Assembly (NCBI GenBank): GCA_015233785.1
Contig: JADFWT010000018.1
Coordinates: 1 to 36,255 of the forward strand
Length of the DNA stretch: 36,255 bases
Reading direction: 5' to 3'
DNA from: Magnetococcales bacterium
GTDB lineage: Bacteria > Pseudomonadota > Magnetococcia > Magnetococcales > JADFWT01
This document shows, in pieces, positions 1-8,995 of this stretch. Numbering within the stretch: the first letter of the stretch is position 1; each line of letters opens with the position of its first letter. Below the pieces are notes generated by a model. That model ran no database searches, was not told where the DNA came from, and saw nothing but the letters and a program-made list of their open reading frames with translations. Both the position numbers and the translations under genes were made by a program.

Positions 1-284
1 TCCCCATGGTGGAGCGCCATCTGGAACGCCAAAAAGAGCGCCTTACCCCCCAACAGCGCCACGCCCATCTTTGCGAGAGCGTTTTCTATTTTGCCGGGGT
101 ACTCTTCTCGGAGGGGTATTACCGGGAGAGTCTGCCGCTCTTTGTTCGTTCGCTACGGCTGGGGCATCGCCCGGTTAAGTGCCTGCTCCACCTCATCCGC
201 GCCCTGCTGCGCGCCCCCATGCAACAACTTGGCGGTCCACCTGTTGATCCGGGCCGGGGCAAACGCGCCCCATCTGCCCCATAA
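1..284 (+). CDS. C-terminal fragment of an unrecognised protein, possibly a glycosyltransferase
   Basis: The frame is open from the left edge (a proline codon precedes the first ATG at 6), so this is the tail of a gene starting outside the window and the ATG at 6 need not be a start. It ends at a TAA at 282-284. The visible 93 residues are basic and amphipathic, with a helical stretch around GYYRESLPLFVRSLRLG, a pattern common in the C-terminal helices of family 2 glycosyltransferases. A glycosyltransferase would also fit the flippase 14 bases downstream and the GT4 after it. No catalytic motif is inside the window, so the family is inferred mainly from context. Confidence 0.5.
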   Translation, partial: PMVERHLERQKERLTPQQRHAHLCESVFYFAGVLFSEGYYRESLPLFVRSLRLGHRPVKCLLHLIRALLRAPMQQLGGPPVDPGRGKRAPSAP

Positions 285-298
285 GGACGCCATTATCC

Positions 299-1795
299 AT
301 GGCCAAACCGGAGCGACCCGTCAGATCCAACCCTTCCGCACTGCTGAAACCCATCGCCATTTATGGGGTCAGCCTGGCGTTGACCAAAGCGGTTGGATTT
401 TTGTTGCTGCCGTTCTATACCCGCTTTCTCTCCCCCACCGACTTTGGCGTGTTGGCCCTGCTGGATATGGTAGGCACCTATTTCGGCATCGTGGTGGAGG
501 CAGGATTTGTCTACACCTTCACCAAGTTCTATCACGAACAGTCCGATGAGCGTTGGCGAAAACGGGTCTTCTCCACCTCGCTATGGACCACGCTGCTGAT
601 TGGTGCAGGCTGCTTTATCGTGGTGACGCCGCTAGCCCACCGCATCATCGATATGCTGTTTGTGGAGGATGCCAACCCCGACTACATCTTCTACCTGGTG
701 ATGATTCTCGGCACGGTGTGGATCGATGTGCTCAACGTACTGGGGTTGACGCTGTTCCGACTGCGAGAGGAGCCCATCTCCTATCTCAAGGTGACCGCCG
801 GACGCACGATCATCGCTGTGGGATTGAACGTCTACTTCATCGGCGTCATGAAGATCGGTATTCTCGGCTTTCTCATTGCCAACCTGATAACCGCCACCCT
901 GATGGCACTACTGCTGGGCTTGCTGCTGCTACGTCGTCACTGGCAGAGACCGGATCGGGCTTTGGCCTGGCAGATGGTGAAGTTCTCCCTTCCCTTTATT
1001 CCCACCGGTTTTGTGGAGGCGTTTATCAATGCCATGGGGGTGGTGGCACTCTCCATGATGGGCCACCTGGAAGCAGCCGGGGTCTACGCCATCGGCTGGA
1101 AGATCGGCGGCGTAATCATGCTGCTCTCGGTACCGGTGAACAACTGGTGGAACCCCCGCATGTTCAAAATTGCCGGAACGCCCGAAGCACCCGAAATCTA
1201 CGCCAAGGGGCTCAGTTACTTTTTTCTCTTCATGTGCAGCGGCGCGCTGGCCCTGGGTATCCTGGCCGAAGAGATCATCACCCTGATGACCACCCCCAAG
1301 TTTCATGGGGCGATCCACACCATTTTTCCATTGGCGTTGGGACTGGCGTTCTTTCTGCTGCGCTCCGACCTGCGTATCGGGCTGGCGCTGGCCAAGCGCA
1401 CCTGGCTCTTTCCGCTCCTTACCGGAACGCCGATTCTGTTGGGATTCCCCCTGGCCATGCGCCTGGGAGAGAGCCACGGCCCCGAGGGAGCCGCCTGGGG
1501 CGTTATGACCGCCATGATGCTGGCACCCATTCTCACCGGCCTTGCCTCCCGGCGCTATCTCAAGGTGCCCTATCAACTGTTCCGGCTACTGCGCATCCTG
1601 ATGGCTATTGGGATCTGCATGGCAGCAGCGCGGCTCCATCCCGAGATTGGACTCATGGGACGACTGGCGCTGTTGATGATGGGCTATCCACTGCTTCTGC
1701 TACTACTGCGGGTTATCACCTGGGGCATGGTCAGGGAGGCGTGGGGATGGCTGCAACAGAGTCTGAAACGCCGCCTCTCCCCGTCTGAGGCATAA
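299..1795 (+). CDS. Oligosaccharide flippase (Wzx-like, MOP superfamily)
   Basis: This 498-residue, strongly hydrophobic protein has about twelve to fourteen predicted membrane helices. The opening helices (GVSLALTKAVGFLLLPFYTR followed by FLSPTDFG) are typical of the polysaccharide biosynthesis/flippase family, which moves undecaprenyl-linked sugar units across the inner membrane. Helical pairs continue to about residue 475, ending in a basic cytoplasmic tail. Length is normal for the family. It starts 14 bases after the upstream partial gene and ends 6 bases before the GT4, so the three probably form one operon for surface polysaccharide or O-antigen. The transported glycan cannot be read from sequence. 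Confidence 0.88.
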   Translation: MAKPERPVRSNPSALLKPIAIYGVSLALTKAVGFLLLPFYTRFLSPTDFGVLALLDMVGTYFGIVVEAGFVYTFTKFYHEQSDERWRKRVFSTSLWTTLLIGAGCFIVVTPLAHRIIDMLFVEDANPDYIFYLVMILGTVWIDVLNVLGLTLFRLREEPISYLKVTAGRTIIAVGLNVYFIGVMKIGILGFLIANLITATLMALLLGLLLLRRHWQRPDRALAWQMVKFSLPFIPTGFVEAFINAMGVVALSMMGHLEAAGVYAIGWKIGGVIMLLSVPVNNWWNPRMFKIAGTPEAPEIYAKGLSYFFLFMCSGALALGILAEEIITLMTTPKFHGAIHTIFPLALGLAFFLLRSDLRIGLALAKRTWLFPLLTGTPILLGFPLAMRLGESHGPEGAAWGVMTAMMLAPILTGLASRRYLKVPYQLFRLLRILMAIGICMAAARLHPEIGLMGRLALLMMGYPLLLLLLRVITWGMVREAWGWLQQSLKRRLSPSEA

Positions 1796-1801
1796 GTCAC
1801 C

Positions 1802-2992
1802 ATGCGCGATCCACTACGTGTCCTAACCTTTTCGACGCTGTTTCCTAACAGTATTCGTCCCCATCACGGCATCTTCGTGGAACAGCGCCTGCGCCATCTT
1901 CTGGCCTCGGGGGAGGTGGATGTTCGGGTGGTGGCACCGGTGCCGTGGTTTCCCTCCAGCCACCCCCGCTTCGGCAGCTACGCCGACTTTTCCCGTATCC
2001 CAGCAGAAGAGACATTGGACGGACTACCCCGCCTCCACCCCCGCTACCCGCTGATTCCAAAGGTGGGCATGCGGGTCGCCCCACTGCTGTTGGCGGCAAC
2101 CATGGAGCCGGTGATTCGCCGGATACTCCGTGAGGGGTGGGATTTTGACCTGATCGACGCCCACTATCTGTACCCCGATGGAGTGGCAGCGGTGATGCTG
2201 GCCAAACGTTTCGGAAAGCCGGTGGTGATGACCGCCCGCGGCAGCGATGTCACCGAAATTCCCAACTTCACCCTGCCCCGGCGCATGATCCGCTGGGCAG
2301 TGCAAAAATCGGATGGGGTGATTACCGTCTGTCAGGCGCTCAAGGATGCCCTGATTGAGCTGGACCTGCCCCCCGATAAGATCACCCCCTTACGTAACGG
2401 CGTGGATCTGGAGCGATTCCACCCGGTAGATCGGGCCACCATGCGCCGTGAGTTGGGGATGACGGATGGACGAATAGTGCTTCTTTCGGTGGGCCACCTG
2501 ATTGATCGCAAGGGACACGATCTCATCATCCGGGCGCTACCAAAGCTACCGAATCATGTAGAACTCTGGATCATCGGTGATGGGCCTCGGCGAGAGGCAC
2601 TGGAGGCGCTGGCCATTGAGTTGAACATGATGGATCGGGTTCGGTTTGTCGGCCTGGTTCCCCAGAAAAAACTGAAAGCATTTTACGGCTCGGTGGATGC
2701 CCTGGTACTGGCCTCCAGCCGTGAGGGGTGGGCTAACGTGCTGCTGGAGGCCATGGCCTGCGATACGCCGGTGATCGCCAGCAATGTCTGGGGTGCCCCG
2801 GAAATTGTCACCGCCCCCGAAGCCGGACAGTTGATGCCGGAACGGTCGCCAGAGGGGATTGTGGCGGCGTTTGATGCGCTATTCAGGGATCGGCCCCAAG
2901 CCGGGAAGACCCGACGTTATGCGGAGGGGTTCTCCTGGGAGGCCACCACGCGGGGACAGTTGGGGCTTTTTCGAGGGATTATCGGTAAGTAA
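1802..2992 (+). CDS. Glycosyltransferase family 4
   Basis: A 396-residue GT-B fold retaining glycosyltransferase. The N-terminal Rossmann half opens with a FSTLFPNSIRPHHGIFVEQR type motif, typical of GT4 enzymes of exopolysaccharide loci. A GSDV motif lies near residue 148 and the inter-domain RNGVDLERF near 198. The C-terminal donor-binding half has GHLIDRKGHD near 231 and the diagnostic EX7E pair (E308 and E316 in SREGWANVLLEAM). It probably adds a sugar from a nucleotide donor to a lipid-linked glycan on the cytoplasmic face of the inner membrane. It follows the flippase by 6 bases. Donor and acceptor are unknown. Confidence 0.88.
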   Translation: MRDPLRVLTFSTLFPNSIRPHHGIFVEQRLRHLLASGEVDVRVVAPVPWFPSSHPRFGSYADFSRIPAEETLDGLPRLHPRYPLIPKVGMRVAPLLLAATMEPVIRRILREGWDFDLIDAHYLYPDGVAAVMLAKRFGKPVVMTARGSDVTEIPNFTLPRRMIRWAVQKSDGVITVCQALKDALIELDLPPDKITPLRNGVDLERFHPVDRATMRRELGMTDGRIVLLSVGHLIDRKGHDLIIRALPKLPNHVELWIIGDGPRREALEALAIELNMMDRVRFVGLVPQKKLKAFYGSVDALVLASSREGWANVLLEAMACDTPVIASNVWGAPEIVTAPEAGQLMPERSPEGIVAAFDALFRDRPQAGKTRRYAEGFSWEATTRGQLGLFRGIIGK

Positions 2993-3043
2993 CTTCTATA
3001 GATCAATATCAACTTGGTTTGTTTGTTGGCGAAAGCCCGTGCA

Positions 3044-4564
3044 TCACGTTCGAACAGTCTCCACTTTTCCCATCGCATCCATTTTACCCGCCACCACGTC
3101 CCAAAAATGAGGGTTCAGGGTCTCCGTTCCATTCATTCCAGTATCTTTGGAAGGCCCCATCTGCCGACCGCACCTCATCCGAATCAACTGCAACCGACGC
3201 TCCACCTCAGCCCCGTGATAGGGATACTGCACCAACGCCCCGAGCAGCGCCTCATCATGGGTACCGCTATAGTAGCTGGAGTGGGCATTGATCTTCTGCA
3301 TGGTCTCCAGCAGCCCCACCAGCCGCCAAGCCATGGGATCATCCTGGGGAGAGATCTCTTCAAAGCGCTGTGAAACCGGCAATAACGGCTCATCCAACGC
3401 GCCTTGCCCCTGCTCGGTCCCCAATATCGCCTGAATCTTCGGCAAGGTCTCCCGTGCCAAGCGCGCCTCTCCCAGCGCTATGGCACAACGGGCCAGACTG
3501 GAGAGGCGGGAGAAGCTGGGACGTTGGGCGGCCGTTTGACGGAATCCTGCCAGCGCCTCCCGCAACCAGGCGAGCCGCTGCACCGGGGGCTGCTGATCCT
3601 CTTGAGCAGCCATGTAATGGTGAAGTGCCAGGGCATATCGGATGCCATCCTGGGTTTTAGGCTCCACCCAATCGGAACGCAGCGGCTGGGAAAAGGGGCG
3701 GGTTAGAAGCGCCTTGGGCCATTGATTGTGAAGCCGGCATGTCGCCAGGGGAGCCGCCTTGCTGTGATGAGACACCAGATGTCCTTCCAGCTCAAGACGA
3801 CGAGCCCTCTCGTCGGTGCATAGAAAGAGATTCAGTGGCGGGTTCTCCATCTCCGGCGAGGGGTCGCAGGGGGCCAAAATATTGAGGCCGGGAATCAGTC
3901 GATAAACCCGATACCCCTGCTCCACCAATCGAAACACCGGCACCAGGTGGAGCTGCCCGCCATGACGAACCTCCATCTGTATCAACGGCTGACTGCTGGT
4001 TAGGGTCTCACCTCCCCCTTCAAGAACCCGCAACTCCTCCCCCTCGGCATCCAACTTGATAAAATCCACCCGATCCCAGCCGCACGCCGCCAAGCAACCA
4101 TCCAGCGTCATCAGGGGAACCTTCTGAGGCACTAGACCCGGACGCGCCTGGAGTGAGTTGAGTTCACTGTGGGGAGAGCAGAAGATCTCCACCTCCCCCT
4201 CACGATTGGAGAGGGCGACGCGCATCAACCGAATATTATTCAGACCATTGAGGAGGATGCTTTTTTGAAGATAATCCGCCGTCTGGGGGGTGGGCTCCAC
4301 AGCACAAACCGCCCCATCTGAACCGGCCAGTTGAGCCATGGTCAGGGCGTAGACCCCATAGTTGGCCCCAATATCCAGCAGGTGCATCCCAGGGCGCACC
4401 AGACCGCGGACAAAGGCGATCTCCGGCTCAAACCAATCCTCCTGCTCCAGCAGAATATAGGGGGTGGCCAACGTGAGATCATGAGGAACCGCAACTGTAA
4501 CGCTCCCCTTGATTCGAACCTCCAAGACGCTCTGTTCACCGCTCACCAGACGCTCCAGCCTCAA
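3044..4564 (-). CDS. FkbM-family methyltransferase with a long helical C-terminal extension
   Basis: A 506-residue protein. Residues about 50-235 are an FkbM SAM-dependent methyltransferase: the SAM loop LLDIGANYGVYAL (around 62-74), the acidic VEPTPQ (89-94) and the IKLDAEGEE motif typical of FkbM. Such enzymes O-methylate sugars or other small substrates. The remaining 250 or more residues are helical with repeated A-x-R-x-L patterns, TPR-like but not clearly classifiable; FkbM proteins are often only 230-300 residues. The start is TTG, overlapping the TGA of metF as TTGA, which implies translational coupling. No internal ATG is better placed. It converges on the GT4 with a 51-base gap. A glycan methylation role is inferred from that neighbour. 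Confidence 0.8.
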   Translation of the reverse strand: MRLERLVSGEQSVLEVRIKGSVTVAVPHDLTLATPYILLEQEDWFEPEIAFVRGLVRPGMHLLDIGANYGVYALTMAQLAGSDGAVCAVEPTPQTADYLQKSILLNGLNNIRLMRVALSNREGEVEIFCSPHSELNSLQARPGLVPQKVPLMTLDGCLAACGWDRVDFIKLDAEGEELRVLEGGGETLTSSQPLIQMEVRHGGQLHLVPVFRLVEQGYRVYRLIPGLNILAPCDPSPEMENPPLNLFLCTDERARRLELEGHLVSHHSKAAPLATCRLHNQWPKALLTRPFSQPLRSDWVEPKTQDGIRYALALHHYMAAQEDQQPPVQRLAWLREALAGFRQTAAQRPSFSRLSSLARCAIALGEARLARETLPKIQAILGTEQGQGALDEPLLPVSQRFEEISPQDDPMAWRLVGLLETMQKINAHSSYYSGTHDEALLGALVQYPYHGAEVERRLQLIRMRCGRQMGPSKDTGMNGTETLNPHFWDVVAGKMDAMGKVETVRT

Positions 4565-5430
4565 CCGATCCCCTTTAACCCCGCCAGGATGCGATTCACC
4601 ACCTCCGACTTATTGAGGGTAAAGAAGTGCAGTCCAGGGACACCACGATCCAACAGATCCTGACAGAGCTCAATGGCTGTGGCGACCCCCACCTCGACCA
4701 TCGCATCCGGGTCATCCTTCACCTTCTCCATGCGCTCTGTCAGCCAAACAGGCAATACCGACCCGCAAAGGGCGGCAAATCGCTGAATCTGATTGTAGTC
4801 GGTAAAGGGCAAAATACCGGGAATGATGGGCAGATCCATCCCCTTGTCAACGCAGCGCTTGACGAACTCAAAGTAGGCATCGTTGTCGTAGAAAAACTGC
4901 GTAATGGCAAAATCGGCACCAGCCTGGACCTTCTTCTCAAAGTTGGCCAGATCGCTCTCGGCATCCGGGGCTTCCGGGTGTTTTTCAGGGTAGGCGGCCA
5001 CGCCGATGGAGAACTCCGGAAACTCCCGAGTAATCATCTCGACAAACTCATTGGCATACCCAAACGGCCCTGACTGCCAGTCGTCCGGGATCTCCTTGGG
5101 CCGATCACCCCGCAGTGCCAACACATGGGTGGCACCACGCGCCTTATAACTGGCCAGGATAGTGCGCAACTCCTCCTCGGTATGGCCCAGGCAGGTGATG
5201 TGCGGCATGGCCACCAACTTCAGCTTCTCATGAGCACGGTTGACCAGCCGCTCCGTGGCCGACGTCACGCCACCGGCCGCCCCATAGGTCACCGAAACGA
5301 AATCGGGATTGTGCCGAGCCAAAGAGCCCAGGGCGATCCAAAAATTCTCTTCACCCTTGGGGGTCTTGGGTGGGAAAAACTCAAACGAGAGCGTCGGTGT
5401 GTTGCTGCTTCCAATGCGTGGTGCGGTCAT
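4561..5430 (-). CDS. metF: 5,10-methylenetetrahydrofolate reductase
   Basis: A 289-residue TIM-barrel flavoprotein of normal bacterial MetF length. It reduces 5,10-methylene-THF to 5-methyl-THF, the methyl donor for methionine synthesis. The signature SFEFFPPKT carries the catalytic glutamate (E17). The FAD/folate site motifs ALRGDRPKE (near 104) and AITQFFYDND are intact, as is the C-terminal GLHFFTLNKSE. The gene starts 15 bases after the lpoA-like gene ends and overlaps the FkbM gene by four bases, so the three are probably co-transcribed. With metK and ahcY further along the window it supplies the activated-methyl cycle. Confidence 0.95.
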   Translation of the reverse strand: MTAPRIGSSNTPTLSFEFFPPKTPKGEENFWIALGSLARHNPDFVSVTYGAAGGVTSATERLVNRAHEKLKLVAMPHITCLGHTEEELRTILASYKARGATHVLALRGDRPKEIPDDWQSGPFGYANEFVEMITREFPEFSIGVAAYPEKHPEAPDAESDLANFEKKVQAGADFAITQFFYDNDAYFEFVKRCVDKGMDLPIIPGILPFTDYNQIQRFAALCGSVLPVWLTERMEKVKDDPDAMVEVGVATAIELCQDLLDRGVPGLHFFTLNKSEVVNRILAGLKGIG

Positions 5431-5445
5431 GGTCGATCCGTGGCG

Positions 5446-7683
5446 TCAGTTAAAGTTGCGAGAGCGGGAAGGTGTGGACTCAGGGGCTTCGGGGATCAAG
5501 CCATCCGGCGCTTCTTCAGAGTCGGATGCATAGGCTTCGAAACCCTTCTTACCCACCGTGTAAAGCTTATAGTGACGCAGGGAGCGACCCTGCTCCGTAA
5601 AACGCACCCGCCCGCCGGAGCCGCGAAACCCCTCGGGACGATGCCACGCGGTATGCCATGTGGGACCACCAAGACGTTGGTCCCGGAGCAGTTGCCCCAA
5701 AACCGCTACACCATCATAAGTGAGCATGGCCAGTGTGGTGGGCTTTTTCCGCCACACTTCGTGAAACATCCCCTGAAAACGCAGCTTTTTCTGGTCGGAG
5801 AGATCGCAAAATACAGCCCCTTGAAGATAGTCCGTTCCCTCCTGAAGCAGCGCCTGCCGATTCCAGAGCGGAATACCCAACATGGTGATCTCATGGGCAT
5901 GAAAGTTGAAAAAGCTGGCCTGGGGCGCAATAAGGCGCGCGGTGGGGGCTGTCGTGGGCACAAACAGCACATCGAAGTCAGTCCAGGGCGGTAGTTTACT
6001 GGCTCGGGCCGGGGTGGGGCTGTCCGCCGGATCAAGAATCTTGATGTTACGGGAGTTTTTAGCCCGTCGCGTCAACGAGTCCGGGTCCAGATGCACCAAC
6101 GTCTTGAGCCACTTGGAAAAATCCAAAGAGCCCTTCTCAAACAACACCGTGCGAGCCACATGTCCCCCTAGCTTGCGCATCTCCTCCCCAAAAGCCTGAC
6201 TGATCACCCGACCATACTTAGTGTCCGGAGCCATAATCGCCACATGGCGACGACGGGCTTCCAGCACCGAGAAGCGGGCCATCTTCTGGGCCTGATGCTC
6301 AGGATGAAAGGCGTTGAGCAGCACCAGAGAACGCACTTCCGGACTCCCATCAGTCCGCTCCGAACGGATGGAGAAGGTTTTCTCCTGGGGTGCCTGGGGA
6401 GCGGGTACCGATTGGGCATCGCCAGCCGCTACGTGGGGCGATGTCAAGGCGATAGGGTCCTCTCCGCCCTCCTCCTCGGTGGAGACGGTCACCTGCGAGG
6501 CACCGCGCATGGTCTGATAGGCGGTTTGAATAATATCCTGATTGGGATTAAGCGGCAGAATCGGCACACCATGTACCGCTGCCAGTGCCGAGGCGGTCAT
6601 GGCAGCATCGTGAAATACCGGCCCCAGAATGACATTTACATTGCGGCTCAGAAGCCTCCGTGTGGGGCCTTCGACATCCCCTTTATCAATACTGTCCTCC
6701 ACCACCAGCGTCATGTTGGCATCCCGATAATCCAGGAGCGCCTTTTGGGCCGCTTGCAGAAGGTTTTCCCCAAGCGGTGCGAATTTGCCGTGCAAAGGGA
6801 GCAGCAATCCGATACGAAAGGAGGCGCTGGGAGCCACTTTCTGGAGTCGATGCGCTGCTTCGGAGGCTACCACATCGGGGGCACCCACCGACGGATTCCC
6901 CTTGCGGGCCAGATCGGCCGCAGTACGCCACGCCTTGCGGGCCTTCCGCTGCTGGTTGTTCTCTGCCAGTCGGTCGCCAATGGCAAGACTCAGATAGGGG
7001 GAGAGCAGCGAACCGGCCGGCTGCATGCCAAGCAGCCTAACCAGACGATTTCGATTGGGAATAGTCAACACATCCAGCAACGTACGGGCCTGAACTGCTG
7101 AAAAAGGCTGGCTGGAGAGCGCCGAGAGAATCTGGCCGGTGGTGCGTTTCTTGCCCTGTTCCACATAGCTGGTGACGATGTTGCGCCAAGCCCGCAGGGC
7201 CTCTGGACCTCCACCCTCCACCAGCATCAGCCAGGTTTTCCAGGAAGAGGCGGTATCCCCCTTGGCCATACGCGCTTCCGCCAGCCGGTCTAAGAGCGGA
7301 TAGACGGAAGAGGGTGGGGGACGCATGGAGAGAGCACGGGTCAACACCTCCTGAGCGGCGGTCAGCTTCTCGTCGTCGAGAAACATGCGACCAATCTCTA
7401 CCAGCGCCTCACCACTCCAATCAGCATGGGGGGTGCGGGCCAGGGCATCCTGAAGATAGCGGATGGCAGCAGCACGATTGTCCTGCGCCTCCATCTGCCG
7501 GGCATGGCCGATAGGCCCTAACGCCGAGAGCGGCTTGGATTCTTCGGCCTGTGATGAACCGTAGGTGGGCGTATAGGCTCTGGGCGATCCACCGCAAGCG
7601 GCAAGCCCCAGGGCAGTAACAGCCAGTATAAGGGCCGGAAGCTTTCGTCCGGCAACGGGGCGTATCATGGATAAGAGTCTCAT
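5446..7683 (-). CDS. lpoA: LpoA-like lipoprotein, penicillin-binding protein activator
   Basis: A 745-residue lipoprotein: a basic start, hydrophobic core and lipobox LAAC (C30) form a class II signal peptide. Residues about 55-230 are TPR-like helices (ALARTPHADWSGEALVEIGR and similar). From about 280 the protein is a periplasmic-binding fold (FRIGLLLPLHGKFAPLGEN, then ILGPVFHDAAM). This TPR plus substrate-binding-like layout is that of LpoA/YraM, which activates class A PBPs from the outer membrane. The ATG at 7683 overlaps the divergent rsmI by 17 bases. An alternative ATG at 7668 would make the two starts share a CATG. Synteny with rsmI, yraN and the dolP-like gene supports the call. A Leu/Ile/Val-type binding protein is the alternative. 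Confidence 0.8.
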   Translation of the reverse strand: MRLLSMIRPVAGRKLPALILAVTALGLAACGGSPRAYTPTYGSSQAEESKPLSALGPIGHARQMEAQDNRAAAIRYLQDALARTPHADWSGEALVEIGRMFLDDEKLTAAQEVLTRALSMRPPPSSVYPLLDRLAEARMAKGDTASSWKTWLMLVEGGGPEALRAWRNIVTSYVEQGKKRTTGQILSALSSQPFSAVQARTLLDVLTIPNRNRLVRLLGMQPAGSLLSPYLSLAIGDRLAENNQQRKARKAWRTAADLARKGNPSVGAPDVVASEAAHRLQKVAPSASFRIGLLLPLHGKFAPLGENLLQAAQKALLDYRDANMTLVVEDSIDKGDVEGPTRRLLSRNVNVILGPVFHDAAMTASALAAVHGVPILPLNPNQDIIQTAYQTMRGASQVTVSTEEEGGEDPIALTSPHVAAGDAQSVPAPQAPQEKTFSIRSERTDGSPEVRSLVLLNAFHPEHQAQKMARFSVLEARRRHVAIMAPDTKYGRVISQAFGEEMRKLGGHVARTVLFEKGSLDFSKWLKTLVHLDPDSLTRRAKNSRNIKILDPADSPTPARASKLPPWTDFDVLFVPTTAPTARLIAPQASFFNFHAHEITMLGIPLWNRQALLQEGTDYLQGAVFCDLSDQKKLRFQGMFHEVWRKKPTTLAMLTYDGVAVLGQLLRDQRLGGPTWHTAWHRPEGFRGSGGRVRFTEQGRSLRHYKLYTVGKKGFEAYASDSEEAPDGLIPEAPESTPSRSRNFN

Positions 7684-8560
7684 TGAATTCGGTGTTGAAA
7701 CAAAAATCCCTACCGGGCGACTCTACATTGTTCCGACGCCCATCGGCAACCTGGAGGATATGACCTATCGCGCGGTGGCGACACTACAACAGGTAGATCG
7801 CATCCTGGCAGAGGACACCCGCCATACCCGGCGACTCTGCCACCACTTTGAAATCGACACCCCACTACGCAGCTTTACCGATCATAACGCCCCACGCCGA
7901 TTGCCCGAAGCTCTGGCAGAGTTAGAGGCCGGAAAGCAACTGGCGCTGGCCTCGGATGCCGGCATGCCGGGGGTGAGCGATCCTGGTATACCGCTGGTGC
8001 GTGCCTGCATTGAGGCGGGCGTTGAGGTGGAGGTTTTGCCGGGCGCATCGGCTCTGCTCCCTGCGCTGGTGGGTTCTGGGCTCTCCGAGGATGGCTCGTT
8101 TTTATTTGGCGGCTTTCTGCCCCGCAAGTCGGGCCAGCGACAAAAGCGCTTCACCCATCTGGCAGGCTGCGGCATCACCATGCTCTTTTTCGAATCTCCC
8201 CGCCGCATCATCGCCGCCCTGAATGATCTGGCAACGGCCCTGGGGCCGGAACGAAAAGTGGTGGTGGCCCGAGAGCTGACCAAAATCTATGAGAGCTTCC
8301 ATCGAGGCACCGCGTTGACGTTGGTTGAATGGTTTAAACAACACAGCCCACGAGGAGAAATGGTTCTGGTGGTAGAGGGAGGCTCTATGGCGCTTCCCGA
8401 ACTGGATGCCGGGGCCATTAAGAGACTCATCAATCAGGTGATCGATCAAGGGGGACGCCCGCGTGAGATGGCCCGAAAACTGGCCACTGCCGCCAACCTG
8501 TCCCGCTCGGAGGCGTATGCCATGATTCAGGATCGGCGGGATGCCCAGCAGGAGAATTGA
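7667..8560 (+). CDS. rsmI: 16S rRNA (cytidine(1402)-2'-O)-methyltransferase
   Basis: RsmI methylates the 2'-O of C1402 in the ribosomal decoding centre, using SAM. The 297-residue protein has the tetrapyrrole-methylase-like fold with LYIVPTPIGNLEDMTYRA (19-36), AEDTRHTRRL (48-57), ASDAGMPGVSDPG and the PGASALLPAL loop, all diagnostic of RsmI. The C-terminal helical domain (SRSEAYAMIQDRR) is complete. An ATG start at 7667 adds about 17 residues ahead of the conserved core and no better start is visible. It is divergent from, and overlaps, the lpoA-like gene, and is followed directly by yraN with the yraN ribosome site inside its 3' end. Confidence 0.95.
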   Translation: MDKSLIEFGVETKIPTGRLYIVPTPIGNLEDMTYRAVATLQQVDRILAEDTRHTRRLCHHFEIDTPLRSFTDHNAPRRLPEALAELEAGKQLALASDAGMPGVSDPGIPLVRACIEAGVEVEVLPGASALLPALVGSGLSEDGSFLFGGFLPRKSGQRQKRFTHLAGCGITMLFFESPRRIIAALNDLATALGPERKVVVARELTKIYESFHRGTALTLVEWFKQHSPRGEMVLVVEGGSMALPELDAGAIKRLINQVIDQGGRPREMARKLATAANLSRSEAYAMIQDRRDAQQEN

Positions 8561-8564
8561 GACC

Positions 8565-8939
8565 ATGCATGCCGACCCAAGACGACGTTTTGGCAATGCC
8601 GCAGAGGGCCAAGCCGCTCAATTCATGGAGTCCCAGGGCTACCGGATCATTGGTCGAAACGTCCGTACGCGCTACGGTGAATTGGATCTGGTAGCGACTC
8701 AGGGTGGGATTTTGGTATTTTGTGAGGTGAAGGCGCGCCTCAGTGAGGGGGCCGGAAGCCCAGAAGAGGCCATAAGCCCCGCCAAACAGAAAAAATTGGC
8801 CAAGTTGGCCGCAGCCTTTTTATGGCAGCATCAAGAGTGGTCCGAGGCACCCTGTCGATTTGATGCAGTATTTGTCCGCCGGGATCGGCAGGGGTGGCAG
8901 ATCAAGCTGCTGGAAGATGCATTCCGTCCAGGATGGTAG
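8565..8939 (+). CDS. yraN: YraN/UPF0102 family protein, nuclease-like
   Basis: Start taken at 8565 rather than the track's 8541, because AGGAG lies at 8550-8554 with good spacing and the core begins just after. The resulting 124 residues match UPF0102: RRRFGNAAEGQAAQFMESQG, then the PD-(D/E)XK-like GELDLVATQGGILVFCEVKAR with D, E and K in the expected order. The family is predicted to be nuclease-related, but its cellular role is not settled. It sits four bases after rsmI and 56 before the BON lipoprotein, the arrangement seen in enterobacteria. Confidence 0.88.
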   Translation: MHADPRRRFGNAAEGQAAQFMESQGYRIIGRNVRTRYGELDLVATQGGILVFCEVKARLSEGAGSPEEAISPAKQKKLAKLAAAFLWQHQEWSEAPCRFDAVFVRRDRQGWQIKLLEDAFRPGW

Positions 8940-8995
8940 AGGTCCGAAACAGCCCGCTTTTTTATACATTTAATGGTAAGCAGGAGAGTGAGAAC

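Noticed and set aside
553-1788. 411-residue plus-strand ORF inside the flippase gene
   Set aside because: Out-of-frame shadow, hydrophilic and His/Arg-rich, while the overlapping frame encodes a clear flippase.
5125-5994. 289-residue plus-strand ORF opposite metF and lpoA
   Set aside because: Antisense shadow spanning two real genes, with no family motifs.
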